Shown piece after piece: positions 47,232 to 57,608 of a stretch of 64,000 bases of DNA. The notes below the pieces were generated by a model, which did not search any database, was not told the DNA's origin, and saw only the letters and a list, made by a program, of their open reading frames with translations. A program made the translations under genes and the position numbers. The stretch spans positions 372,001 to 436,000 of the forward strand of contig QJPP01007595.1 in assembly GCA_003996215.1 (NCBI GenBank), read 5' to 3'. Within the stretch, counting starts at the first letter, position 1. Each line of letters starts with the position of its first letter. Source of the DNA: Jaltomata sinuosa. Taxonomy: Eukaryota; Streptophyta; Magnoliopsida; Solanales; Solanaceae.

Positions 47232-47944
47232 GGGTGTGTTCGGTATGGAGGAAAATGTTTTCCTTGGAAAATATATTTTAGGAAAACAAATTGTTTCTTA
47301 CTTATTTTCTTGTGTTCGGTACGCAAATAGAAAAAAAAATTCTAAAAGTATTTGTATATATTTAACACAAAACAATGAGAACAAATGGGGTAAAGGGGTG
47401 GGATAATGAAAAAATTATAATTTAAAAAAAAAATTGGGGGGGAGGGGGGCGGCTGATAGGGGTTGGGGGTGGTAGGGGTGGGGGTGGGGATAAGATAAGA
47501 AAAGAAATTTGAATTTTCTTAAAAAACAAAATTAAAAAATTAATTTCTTTTTGGGGTGGGAGGGAGTGGGGGCAGGTAGGGAGTGGAGGTGGGGGTAAAA
47601 ATTTTTTTTGATATTTTTTAAAAAATAAATTTTAAAAAATTCTATTTCTTTTGGGGGTGGGGGCTGGTAGGGGGGTCGGGTAGGGGGTGGAGGTGGGGTA
47701 AGAATTTTTTTTCAATTCTTTTAAAAAATAAATTTTAAAAATTTTAATTTTTTTTGGTAGGGAGAGGGGGGGGGGGTGAGGGAGGGAGGGGAGCGCTAGT
47801 AGGAGATAATTGAACTTGTTTTCCCTAATTTGATTAAGAAAGTCATTTTCCTTATTTTGAAGAAATTTGTTTTTCTAGGGAAAATATTTTTCAAATTTTT
47901 TAAGCCAAACGAACATGATGTTTTCCTTCGTAGCGAACACACCC
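47232..47944. mobile_element. Harbinger-like MITE expanded by a G-rich tandem array (713 bp)
   Basis: Ends GGGTGTGTTCGG and, complemented from the right, GGGTGTGTTCGC, with TAA on both sides (47229-47231 and 47945-47947). Further GGAAAA-rich similarity continues inwards on both arms. The middle holds the G-rich array listed separately. Confidence 0.75.
47430..47800 (+). repeat. G-rich tandem array, about 105-bp unit
   Basis: Alternating blocks of GGGGTGGGGG-type sequence and AT-rich blocks (AAAAAATAAATTTTAAAAA) repeat with a spacing of about 105 bp, with G blocks near 47435-47490, 47552-47598, 47652-47698 and 47757-47795. Each G block has four or more runs of three or more G, so G-quadruplexes on the plus strand are possible. 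Confidence 0.75.
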
Positions 47945-48132
47945 TAAGCTATCAAAAAATTTAACAGAAGTGTTGTGTTTGTTCAAAGTTCAAACGTGTG
48001 TATAAAAAGAAATATGTTAATTAGCAGACAAATGTGAAAATAGGTCAGTTGACCATATTCCTTTCATGTAACGTATCATATACACAAGAAAAAAGCAAAA
48101 AAAATTGTGTTCTTATGTTGTACTTTATTACT

Positions 48133-48423
48133 TTATATATAAAATGTTTCGTTGAGCAAAAAAAATAATACTAATATTTTTCTTAGGTAGCAAGAAAAAA
48201 TAACAAAATTGAGAGAAGTTAAGCTTAGAATTAACAAACTTTCTTGGAAGCTTCCATATATAGTATAACCAAATCCTCGTCGTCGGAATGCATTGACCGT
48301 CAGCTTCTTTTGGTGCCTTTGAAGGGCAAAGGTAGAGAATTCATGTTTAGGGAATAGGTCGCAAGGGACACGTGTATTGGTAGGGGAAATTGATGAAGAA
48401 ACAGGGACATGAACTTGGCTCAT
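48133..48423 (-). CDS. Hypothetical 96-residue protein
   Basis: An open frame from an ATG at 48423 on the minus strand. The first 60 residues have mixed composition with Ser/Thr and Arg/Lys and no acid-rich part, which could be an organelle-targeting sequence; the last third is hydrophobic. I recognise no family. The frame lies just inside a hAT MITE boundary and its 3' part is AT-rich, so it may be an exon with a splice near the Phe-Gln-Glu-Ser segment or a chance frame. Base use in the first two thirds is more gene-like than in the surrounding intergenic DNA. Confidence 0.25.
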   Translation of the reverse strand: MSQVHVPVSSSISPTNTRVPCDLFPKHEFSTFALQRHQKKLTVNAFRRRGFGYTIYGSFQESLLILSLTSLNFVIFSCYLRKILVLFFLLNETFYI

Positions 48424-48524
48424 TATTTCTAGTCAAAGAGTGGACATTTTTATGCCACATTCACACTAGGTGTTTTTGATTTACCGATACCACGATCAAC
48501 TATTTTCCCATCAATTCTGATTAT

Positions 48525-49413
48525 TAGGGGTGAACAAAATCAAACAGCAAATTGAACCAAATCGCAAAAAAATTTGACTAGAGGTTTGATTTGACTTGAT
48601 TTGGTATTGAAAAAGAAATCCCGACTATAATTGATTTGGTTTGGTGTTAACTAAAAAAAGTCAAATCGAACCGAACCAACCCGATATTATATGTATACTA
48701 TTTTTAAAAATATTTTATACATAAAAATATTTATTGTGATGTAATTTATAAATATTTTTAAACTTTTTCATAGTTTTTATCTTTCAACATATTATTTCAA
48801 GTTTAAACTTAGAATTTTTAAATGGTCAAATAAGTTTTTATAACCCATAGATATTAGTAACTCAAATAAAGCCCAAATCACTAATGCTAATAAAAACTTA
48901 TTCAATTCAACACTAGGAATGACAATCATGTTAGATATCTATTCTTTAATTTTGATAAATACATAAACTAATTTTATTTTTCTATTTAATATTTAGTCAT
49001 ATAGTTAATACTTAGTAGACTTATTTTAGCATGACTTAATACTTTTAAATTATGATTATTTGTATTATGACTTATTAATATGCAATATTTATTTTATGCA
49101 ATTTCATTATTGTTTTGATTGAATATTTTATTATCATCACTCATTTATATTTTCTATTATTTTTTTAAGAAATACTTTAGATAATTGTATTTTGCTAGAA
49201 CTAAAGAAATATTTGAAGCACAAGTTAATAATATGTTTGTATGAAGACTTTATCAAAAAAAAACCCGAAAAACCCAAGGAAACCGAAATAATCCGAGGTT
49301 GGAAAATCCGACTTTTATTGATTTGGTTTAGTTTATAAATTTAAAAATCCAACACTAACGGTTTGATTTGGTTTCTAAAAAATCTGAACCAACCCAATTC
49401 ATGTACATCCCTA
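48525..49413. mobile_element. hAT-type MITE, copy 2 (889 bp)
   Basis: Ends TAGGGGTGAACAAAAT and, on the right, GTACATCCCTA. The 8-bp flanks CTGATTAT (48517-48524) and CGGATTAT (49414-49421) differ at one base. Collinear with copy 1 at 43512-44422 in the same orientation. Confidence 0.85.
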
Positions 49414-50543
49414 CGGATTATTATGTGATAAGTGAAGAACAAGTCTTCTTGATACAAATATACATCATCAAATGCAAGCTTTGAACATCACAATCTCCAA
49501 AATCATTATTATTAGTGGATTTTGTATCTTTTAGGGAAGAAATAAAGGTAGCCTAGAAGTATGATAAAAAAAACACATGTACTTCAAAACAGTCAGCTAT
49601 ATACTTTGAATTATAGCTCAAAACTGTTGAGTGTCCCTATTAATAGCTGAAAAGAAGAGTACTAAGTTGTGATTGATATTTTTAATGGTGCAGATTTTTT
49701 TGGGAAATTAAATCGCGCGAACTTGGCCCCAACAAAAACTCTATTGCTAATGTAAATATTTGTCGGATTATTAGCATATATAATAGGGATAATTTCAAAA
49801 TAGTATCATTACCTAATTTAAATTGCAAGAATATAATCCAAAACTTACATTACAAATTTTTAGCCCAAAATACAATTCGATGTAAAATAATATACAAAAC
49901 TTTCATATATATATTGGTTTACAAAAATATTTAAAAACTTAATATATAATATTAATCACACAACGTACCATATTATACAAAATTATATGATAGAGAATAT
50001 TAGAATCCTTCTTGTATAAGGAAAACATATATATAGGAAATCTTTATGTATAAGAAAAACAAATGTATTTTAGTTGTATAATTCTATATTTTCCTATATA
50101 AGAAGTCAGAGTATGACAGCTGAAGCGGGCAGCAGATGATCGACATGCCTGTTTTGACGGGTCGCACTTTAAAAAATTTATTATTCTTCTCTGCTTAATA
50201 TTTTAATAATTTAATTCATTATATAAACAATTACATTAAAATTATTGTAAATCACAATAGTTAATAGCTTATTCTTTATCAGAAAATTTTGTACTTTTCC
50301 CCTTTTCAATTTCTTTATGTTAATATCCTTTTTAATTAATTATTATATTTGAAAACTACATTAAAAAAATACTATAAATCACAAATTAACAACTTCAAAT
50401 ATCCTTACATGAATTTCATTGATTAAATAAAATAATGTATGCATATGTAGGAATTTATCAACTAAACAGATGAAGGTTCTTAAATAAAATGATAGAATTA
50501 TGCATATCTTAAAATTTTTGAGTATTAATATTGCACCCATGCG
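49414..50543. other. Unassigned AT-rich intergenic DNA
   Basis: No long open frame, RNA gene or clear repeat signature seen. Confidence 0.4.
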
Positions 50544-51000
50544 TACTACAAGAGAACTGGTATTTTGCTAGACACAAATCCAAGCTAAAGTGGCAAAATC
50601 CCTAGCTAACATCAAATATAGCTATGAAAATGACAGCAAAATTCCGTAGCTAATAAGCTCTTAGCTAAATTTTTGTAGAAGATTTTGTCATTACTAGCTA
50701 ATTTTGCTAGGATATCTCTGCTAGGCCCTTTTCCTAGCAAACATTTGCAAACGACTTCTGGTAGCTAAATTCCTAGAAAAGTAAGTTTGGTCAATGTTGA
50801 CTTTACTAAAACTTAGCAAAGAATTGCCCTAGCAAAACTTACAAATTCTCTAGCTTTTTCTTCTCCTTTTGCTTGAATCTTTACCTTGCTAATTGACTAG
50901 CTAATAGCTAGAGATGTTTTGCCGAGGTCTAGCTAATTTGATAAATATCCTAGCCTATATTTATGTTTGGCTTGAAATTCTGGCTATATCTAGCTAGAAA
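50544..51000 (+). mobile_element. CACTA-type transposon terminus, truncated
   Basis: Starts TACTACAAGAGA, a one-base variant of the CACTACAAGAAA terminus of plant CACTA elements. It is followed by more than a dozen copies, in both orientations, of CTAGCTAA/TTAGCTAG-like subterminal words up to about 51000. The opposite terminus is absent; the element is cut before the LTR fragment at 51166. Confidence 0.55.
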
Positions 51001-51165
51001 TTGCATATGACGAAGTATAAATATAATCTGAAATAAATAATGAAATTCATTCAAATTTTCAAATAAGCATAATCATAGTACCATCAATCCTTGAATAATG
51101 AAAATTAAGTCTACTGGTAAATAAAACATGTATTAAATTAAAAAATCTATAACATAAATCATCTA

Positions 51166-52054
51166 AGGTTGAGCTAATTTTTCTGTTGGCTAAGGCGTTA
51201 GAGAGTCCGTAGGACTTTTCAAAAGTGAATTCGGGTGAGTAGAACTCTCGATATCGAAGTTGACGTGAAAGGTTTAGTTCGGAATGTCAGAATTTTAAAG
51301 TGTGTTGTAAAATGAGAAATTTTGGAGAATTTCTCGAGGTTTTGTCCCGTGTCAATCGCTATAGCGGCTGACACTGCACTACAACGATGACCGCTAAAGC
51401 GGAGAAATTTCTACTATAGTGAAAGTCAAAGGCGCTCAACCCGCTATAACGGGCGGCTTCCGCTACGGTGTTGCCGCTATAGTGGTATTTAGGCCGCTAT
51501 AGCGGAAGGACGCGATCAGAAAATTCAGAAATGGATTTTATAATTTCATTCTCTCCCCTTCAGCCTCCAAAACAGACGAGGGTTACTTCAAAAATCCTCA
51601 TAGGCTGCTCCAAGGCTTGGGAGCCATGGGGAGGGGAGATTTCTGCTAAAAAGGATGCAAAATCATGAATTTTGGGCTTGTCATCCATCGAAAAATGCCT
51701 TCACGGAGCCAGAATATGCGTGGTGCAGCTGCTTGGTGTCCAAGTAGGCTAAGTTCTTTTTATTAAGTAGACTTAGACCGGTTTCTATTTCATATTGTTG
51801 TTATAGACAGAAAGGAGAATTCATGTTTAGGCCTACGGGCACAGAGTCTTGAGGAATATGGTATGGTTTGGCTGATTGATTGGTTAGGGAATGATAATGG
51901 TGGGATGATGTAATTCTTTCCGGGTTCATTTATAATTGTTAAATGGGTGTGATGCTAGATTCCAGGAATTTAGACTATTGAGTAGGTTCGGAAAATAGAA
52001 AGTGTTATGGGTAAATGTGGTAGGTTATAGTGGACCTTCGGAAATGTTTCCTAT
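51166..52054 (+). repeat. D-family LTR fragment, first part
   Basis: Homologous, in inverse orientation, to the element D LTR (compare 51166-51500 with the complement of 59355-59690). It lacks the first 190 bp or so of the LTR. It contains the CCGCTATAGCGG word cluster (about 51355-51510) and a TTTTATAATTT TATA-like sequence (about 51536) followed by a CT-rich stretch. Element F interrupts it at 52055 and it resumes at 57356. Confidence 0.75.
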
Positions 52055-53382
52055 TGCATCCTAACGCACACGCAAGTGTACGCGATCGTACAAGTAATAT
52101 AAGATTGTAAGTCCAGATATTGTACCCACAGGGACTTGTCGATTAACTATTTTACTAAATTAAACTAGTTCTAATTATTTATTCAAGCGTAAAAACTCAA
52201 AGGAGAATTTATAATTAACTAATCTAGAAATAAAAAGAAGAAGTTAACTAATGAACAATTAACCAAATAAAGAGCAGGTTTTTACGTAATCAATGTGATG
52301 AAATCGATCTAAGATTATGAATTCGCTAACAATCATGTTGAGTAGGCAATTTTATTGACTTATTTGTTTATCTAATTGCTGATTTTGGGGTTAATTTTAC
52401 AACTATGATTTTCTGAGCCTCTAATTGCTTATCCAGAATAGCATCACAACTACATCATTGAGCGGGGATGTGACATCTTATTCCAGACGCTTTTGTATAT
52501 CTTCCCGTATAAACCAAACAAGGCGTTCTAGGTAAATTCCTATCCTAGTCGTGAACCTACTCTTTACGTTACAAAAGAGAAGACTTGCTCCCTATATTCT
52601 TCGTTCTATCCCAATGATTCTTCTTCCGAGTTCATAAAGAGATTATAAATTTATTTTAATGGTCGCGAAGCATTAAAATAGTAAGCACAAGAATATAAGA
52701 ATAACTAATGTGATAAATAAATAATCAAATTAATCGTCTACTTCAATAATCATGGAGTTAGCTATCATAATCCTATAACGAGAAGTTTAACTCCACATAG
52801 ACATGGAGCAATTACAATAAATCATCCAAAGAAAAATATAAAATAAATAATAAAGGAGAAGAATAGATGAAACCAATATTCTCCGGCCTCTACGAAGGCT
52901 CCTAGCTCTTTGTAGGTTAAAAATTTTGAAAAAATATTTTTATGGGATATTTATTTGTGTAGGAAAAACCTCAAATAAAATAACTAAGTCCAAAACGAAT
53001 TGGAAAATCAAAATCCAATTAACTTGAGATGCTCGGTCGCGCTGCTGTTCCCTTTTTGATGTGCCGCCTTAATGAATTGACAGAGGTCTTCAAAAAGAGA
53101 CACGTGTCCCAAGTTGAATTGCAATTTAATCACTTTTCATCTATATATGTATATATTATAATATTCACTTTAATCCATTAAACCGCCTGCTTGATTTTCT
53201 TATATGATTTCTCATTTTTAATTCGTTTCTTCTCCAAATTTCTTCAATATTCCACCATTTTAAACCTACAAAAAAAAATATCCAACATAAAAATAATTCA
53301 TAAAATTAATGCTCAAAAATAATAATTAAAAGACTAAATATGAGGTAAATAATGATTAAATATATATACTTTTGACCTCACA
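52055..53382 (-). repeat. Element F 3' LTR (1,328 bp)
   Basis: Plus-strand view starts TGCATCCTAACGCACACG and ends GACCTCACA. It matches 56087-57355 over its length apart from short gaps, including a missing stretch near 56227 in the other copy. Confidence 0.85.
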
Positions 53383-53399
53383 TCACCACTCCACACTTA
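53383..53399 (-). other. Element F polypurine tract
   Basis: On the minus strand AAGTGTGGAGTGGTGA lies directly before the 3' LTR. The preceding CTCGAGGATGAGCAAAAG is the usual upstream context in plant gypsy elements. Confidence 0.6.
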
Positions 53400-55394
53400 G
53401 ACTTTTGCTCATCCTCGAGCAAGCATTAAAGCTCATCTCAAAAAATTTCACATCTTAAGACATCAATTGAACAGGTCTACTCACACTCAAGTTAACTAGA
53501 CAATTTAATCATGACCCAAAATCCACTCAACATGCATACACCAATCATATTTTCACAGACCCTTCATTGAAATCACACAACCTCTAAAATTGACTCTTCA
53601 TGAAAAATAAGGCCAACATGATCATGTGTAAATATCGTCATCATTAGTATACAAAATTATCACCATTTTGTGCCCTCACATTTAAGAGAGATGCCCCTTT
53701 CTCACATCATACATACATATTCAAATCTGGACATATAAATAAGAAATTCACTCACTCTCTTAAAGAAAGTTTCACGCATACAAGACATACTATAAGCTTG
53801 CCCTTAGTGTAATACTCTATTAACAAAGCATCAAAATTGTAGGATCAAAAGGACTTTTACAGGTTGTAATGTCGGCTAAGGGATGGGTAGGAACACTTTG
53901 ACCAATAGTGACTACTCTCCCTATGCACTTTAAGACACTCACTTTAAATTTTTTCACTCTTTTCCTTATATCACCTCAACTTCAACTTATGTTCATGTTT
54001 TCTTTCAAGCTCCCCCCTTTTCTTTTGGTTTATTACCCTTAACCTTCATTCACTTATTGCAAGCAAGGAGATTTTTCTAACTTGTTTTTAATTTTTATTT
54101 ATTTTTTCTCTCCTTACTACTAACATACAAATTATATTTTACAAGGGCATCACATCTAATTCTTATTCTTACCATAATAACCTCCCTCTATCTTTTTACC
54201 TTTTCTCTTTTGTTCCCTTCTTCCTTTAAGTCTTTCAACTACAAAGTGCATTAGGAACTTTTTGGATCAAATCAACATAGGATAATCAAATAAAGGAGAA
54301 TAGGCTAAATATGCGGCTAGTCAAAGAAATAGGCTCAAGGTTCAGAGGGGCTTAACTAAGGATAATGTAAAGGTGGCACAAACAATAATAATAAAAAAGT
54401 GGCTCACAAAGAAATGCCTTGATCATATCCCACAATTCAACACTATGTTTCATTTCATACACATACAGGATAAGTTCTAAATATCAAGATATGCAAGAAA
54501 CACAATAAATACTCACCACACATGGCACAATAGTTCAAAAATGGCTTCCTAAGACTTCATGTTCATAACACAATCAAATTGAATGAATTAACATTATTAA
54601 GCCCATTTCTAGGTTTTTTCTTTTTTTTGAGTCAAGTTAAAGAGCTTATGCGTCTCTAAATGAAGTTTCCTACTTTTTATGCTTCATTTGAGTGAATTAC
54701 CCATGACGTCTAGTGTATACTTAGACGAAGCACCTAGCATTCAAAAGGCTATGGTTTTTAATCTTTCTTCTTCCTATGACTAATTTCTCTCAAGACGGTC
54801 GTCATCCATCCATCGTCGAGAAACTTTCTCTACAAATAACTAAATAAAATAAAAAATAAAATAACTCCTAAAAATAAAAATTACCCGGTTCAAAGGACAC
54901 CCCCTCGGAAAAGAACCGAAAAGAAAAACCAAGGGGTGAATGAGATATGCCTCTAAAAAAACTAAAAAAATCTTTTTGTATATATATGTTTTTTCTCAAA
55001 TAAAATAAACTTCTATGGCATACTCACCCTAAAACTCACAATTATTGGAAGATTTCCTACCCCACACTTAAAATCATGCTTTATCCCTAAAGCAATTTAA
55101 AGTAAAAAATGAAGAACAAGAGTAAAAAATACTCCCTGAGGTCCTCTAGGGCCTAGCTGACCGCATGTTTCTTCAATTTTTATCAAGGGGGAACGACCCC
55201 ACACTTAAGCTTAAACCATGCTCCTTAGCTTTCTAATCGGGTACTCAGACTTTCTCAAACCTGCAAAATCAAAGCAAAAACAAAAATGTGACACTATAAA
55301 GAAAATAAGAAGCTACACTATAAATTGGGTTGCCTCCCAACAAGCGCTTGATTTAACGTCGCGGCACGACGCCATCACTTAACCATTTTTCTTT

Positions 55395-55748
55395 CTACTT
55401 AGAACTTATGAATTGCACTCCTAACTTTGCATCAATTTTTCTGCTTCGCTCAAGGAGCGGTGGTATAAAGATGAAAGGACCAAGGAAAGGATGTCGCATC
55501 TTGCACTTCTTGGCCTTTAAATGAGGAATGTCATTTTGTCTCTTTGGTGTGATAAATTTTAGAATGTAAGGGCCTTGTTCCTCATCTACACACTTCTCCA
55601 CTAGTTCAGATGACTCAATTTTCATGTCATCATCCAAACATAATGTAGAAAAGTAATTAGAATGAGGTCCAATACATCCCGACTCAAAACTTGCATTATT
55701 TTTGATAAGCTCACTTTTATACTCCCTCTCAATGTCACCCTCAATCAA
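55395..55748 (-). CDS. Element F internal ORF, 117 residues, unknown
   Basis: Open from an ATG at 55748. Mixed composition, acidic first half, a P-F-L-G-P-F-I-F-I-P-P-L segment and a basic region near the end. No gag, protease or zinc-knuckle motif. It may be a vestige carried by a non-autonomous element; the product is not recognised. Confidence 0.3.
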   Translation of the reverse strand: MIEGDIEREYKSELIKNNASFESGCIGPHSNYFSTLCLDDDMKIESSELVEKCVDEEQGPYILKFITPKRQNDIPHLKAKKCKMRHPFLGPFIFIPPLLERSRKIDAKLGVQFISSK

Positions 55749-56059
55749 AGAATTATAGTTGAATGGTTGAAATTCTTCCTCCTTCTCTACAGACCGACTA
55801 GTATCTGATTCAGCAGATTGAGTAGGTGCACACCACTCGCTCCCCTGAAAATTTTGATAAATACTCTCCCGGTGGGGTCCTCCACAAAAATAACAAGAAC
55901 CATCATCATTCGATCATCATCTATCCCAGGCTGACATATCAAGAAGAGTGATAGAAAAGCAAAAGAAACTAAAAAGATAACTATGTAAAAAAATTAATAT
56001 GTATAACTCAAATAAATAACTTAAAAAAGTCTAATCTAGATAAACAATTAACATCGAAG

Positions 56060-56077
56060 TCCCCGGCAACAGCGTCA
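56060..56077 (-). other. Element F primer binding site (tRNA-Asp type, Athila-like)
   Basis: The minus strand reads TGACGCTGTTGCCGGGGA, nine bases inside the 5' LTR. It differs at two positions from the Athila-type site TGGCGCCGTTGCCGGGGA. Confidence 0.8.
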
Positions 56078-56086
56078 AAAATTTAT

Positions 56087-57355
56087 TGCGTCCTAACGCA
56101 CATGCAAGTGTACGCGGTCGTACAAGTAATATAGGATTGTAAGTCTAGATATCGTACCCACAGGGACTTGTCGATTAACTATTTTACTAAATTAAACTAG
56201 TTCTAATTATTTATTCAAGCGTAAAAAAGAGAGAGCAGATTTTTACGTAATCAATGTGCTGAAATCGATCTAGGATTATGGATTCGCTAACAATCATGTT
56301 GAGTAGGCAATTTCATTGACTTGTTTATTTATCTAATTACTGATTTCGGGGTTAATTTTACAATTGTAGTCTTTCAAGCATCTAATTGCCTATCCAGAAT
56401 AGCATCACAACTACATCATTGAGCGGAGATGTGACATCTTATTCCGAATGCTTTTATATATCTTCCCGTATAAACCAAATAAGGCGTTCTAGGTATATTC
56501 CTATCCTAGTCGCGAACCTACTTTTTACATTACAAAAGATAGGACTTGCTCCCTATATTCTTCGTTCTATCCCAATGATTCTTCTTTCGAGTTCACAAAG
56601 AGATTATAAATTTATTTTAATGATCGCGAAGCATTAAAATAGTAAGCACAAGAATATAAGAACAACTAATGTGATAAACAAATAATTGAATTAATCGTCT
56701 ACTTCAACAATCATATAGTTAGCTACCATAATCCTAGAACAAGAAGTTTAACTCCACATAGACATGGAGCAATTACAACAAATCATCCAAAGAAAAACAT
56801 AAAATAAATAATAAAGGAGAAGGACAGATGAAACCAATATTCACCGGCCTCTACGAAGGCTCCTAGCTCTTCGTAGGTTAAAAGTTTTGGAAAAATTATT
56901 TTGATGGGATATTTATTGGTGTAGAAAAAAATCTCAAATAAAATAACTAAGTTCAAAACGAATTGGGAAACTAAAATCCAATTAACTTGGGATGCTCGAT
57001 CGCGTTGTTGTTCCCTTTTTGCTGCGCCGCCTTAATGAATTGACAGAGTTCTTCAAAAGAGGACACATGTACCAAGTTGAATTGCATTTCAATTGCATTC
57101 AATCACTTTGCATCTATATGTGTATATATTATAATATTCACTTTAATCCATTAATCTACCTGCTTAATTTCCTTATATGATTTCTCAGTTTTAATTCATT
57201 TTTTCTCCTAATTTCTTCAATATCTCACCATTTTAAACCTACAAATAAAAATACCCAACATAAAAATAATTCATAAAATTAGTGCTCAAAAATAATAATT
57301 AAAAGATTAAATATGAGGTAAATAATAATTAAATATATGTACTTTTGGCCTCACA
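56087..57355 (-). repeat. Element F 5' LTR (1,269 bp)
   Basis: Plus-strand view starts TGCGTCCTAACGCACATG and ends GGCCTCACA. Direct copy of 52055-53382. Confidence 0.85.
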
Positions 57356-57608
57356 TTATTTCCATTAAAGGAAGAGTTGCGAATGGGAAGGGTCAGAGTC
57401 TCAATGTTAGGGGAATATTCCTTGTACTATGTTTGTCTTGAAGAAGGGTTCCTGAATGGGTGTATCTAAGGAATATGTGTGTAAAGGGTAAGCCGGGGAT
57501 TAGCCTTCGGGCGAGTCTAATTACACCTTATTATTTGTATTTATTGATGGTCCCATGAGAGGATCGAGTTTAATTATTAAAATTGTAATTATTGCATATC
57601 GGTCCATG
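57356..57608 (+). repeat. D-family LTR fragment, second part
   Basis: Continuation of 51166-52054 after element F. Its end (TTATTGCATATCGGTCC) matches the complement of element D LTR sequence near 58340-58360. It stops where element D begins at 57609. Confidence 0.65.

Larger units (their letters stand above)
52055..57355 (-). mobile_element. Element F: non-autonomous Athila-type LTR element (LARD-like)
   Basis: Two similar direct LTRs (52055-53382 and 56087-57355) flank 2.7 kb without gag or pol. On the minus strand the LTRs run TGTGAGG...GGACGCA. A primer binding site close to the Athila/tRNA-Asp type follows the 5' LTR, and a purine-rich tract precedes the 3' LTR. The only notable ORF is 117 residues (55395-55748). 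The element sits inside a D-family LTR. The 5-mers beside it (CCTAT and TTATT) match only partly. Confidence 0.78.
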
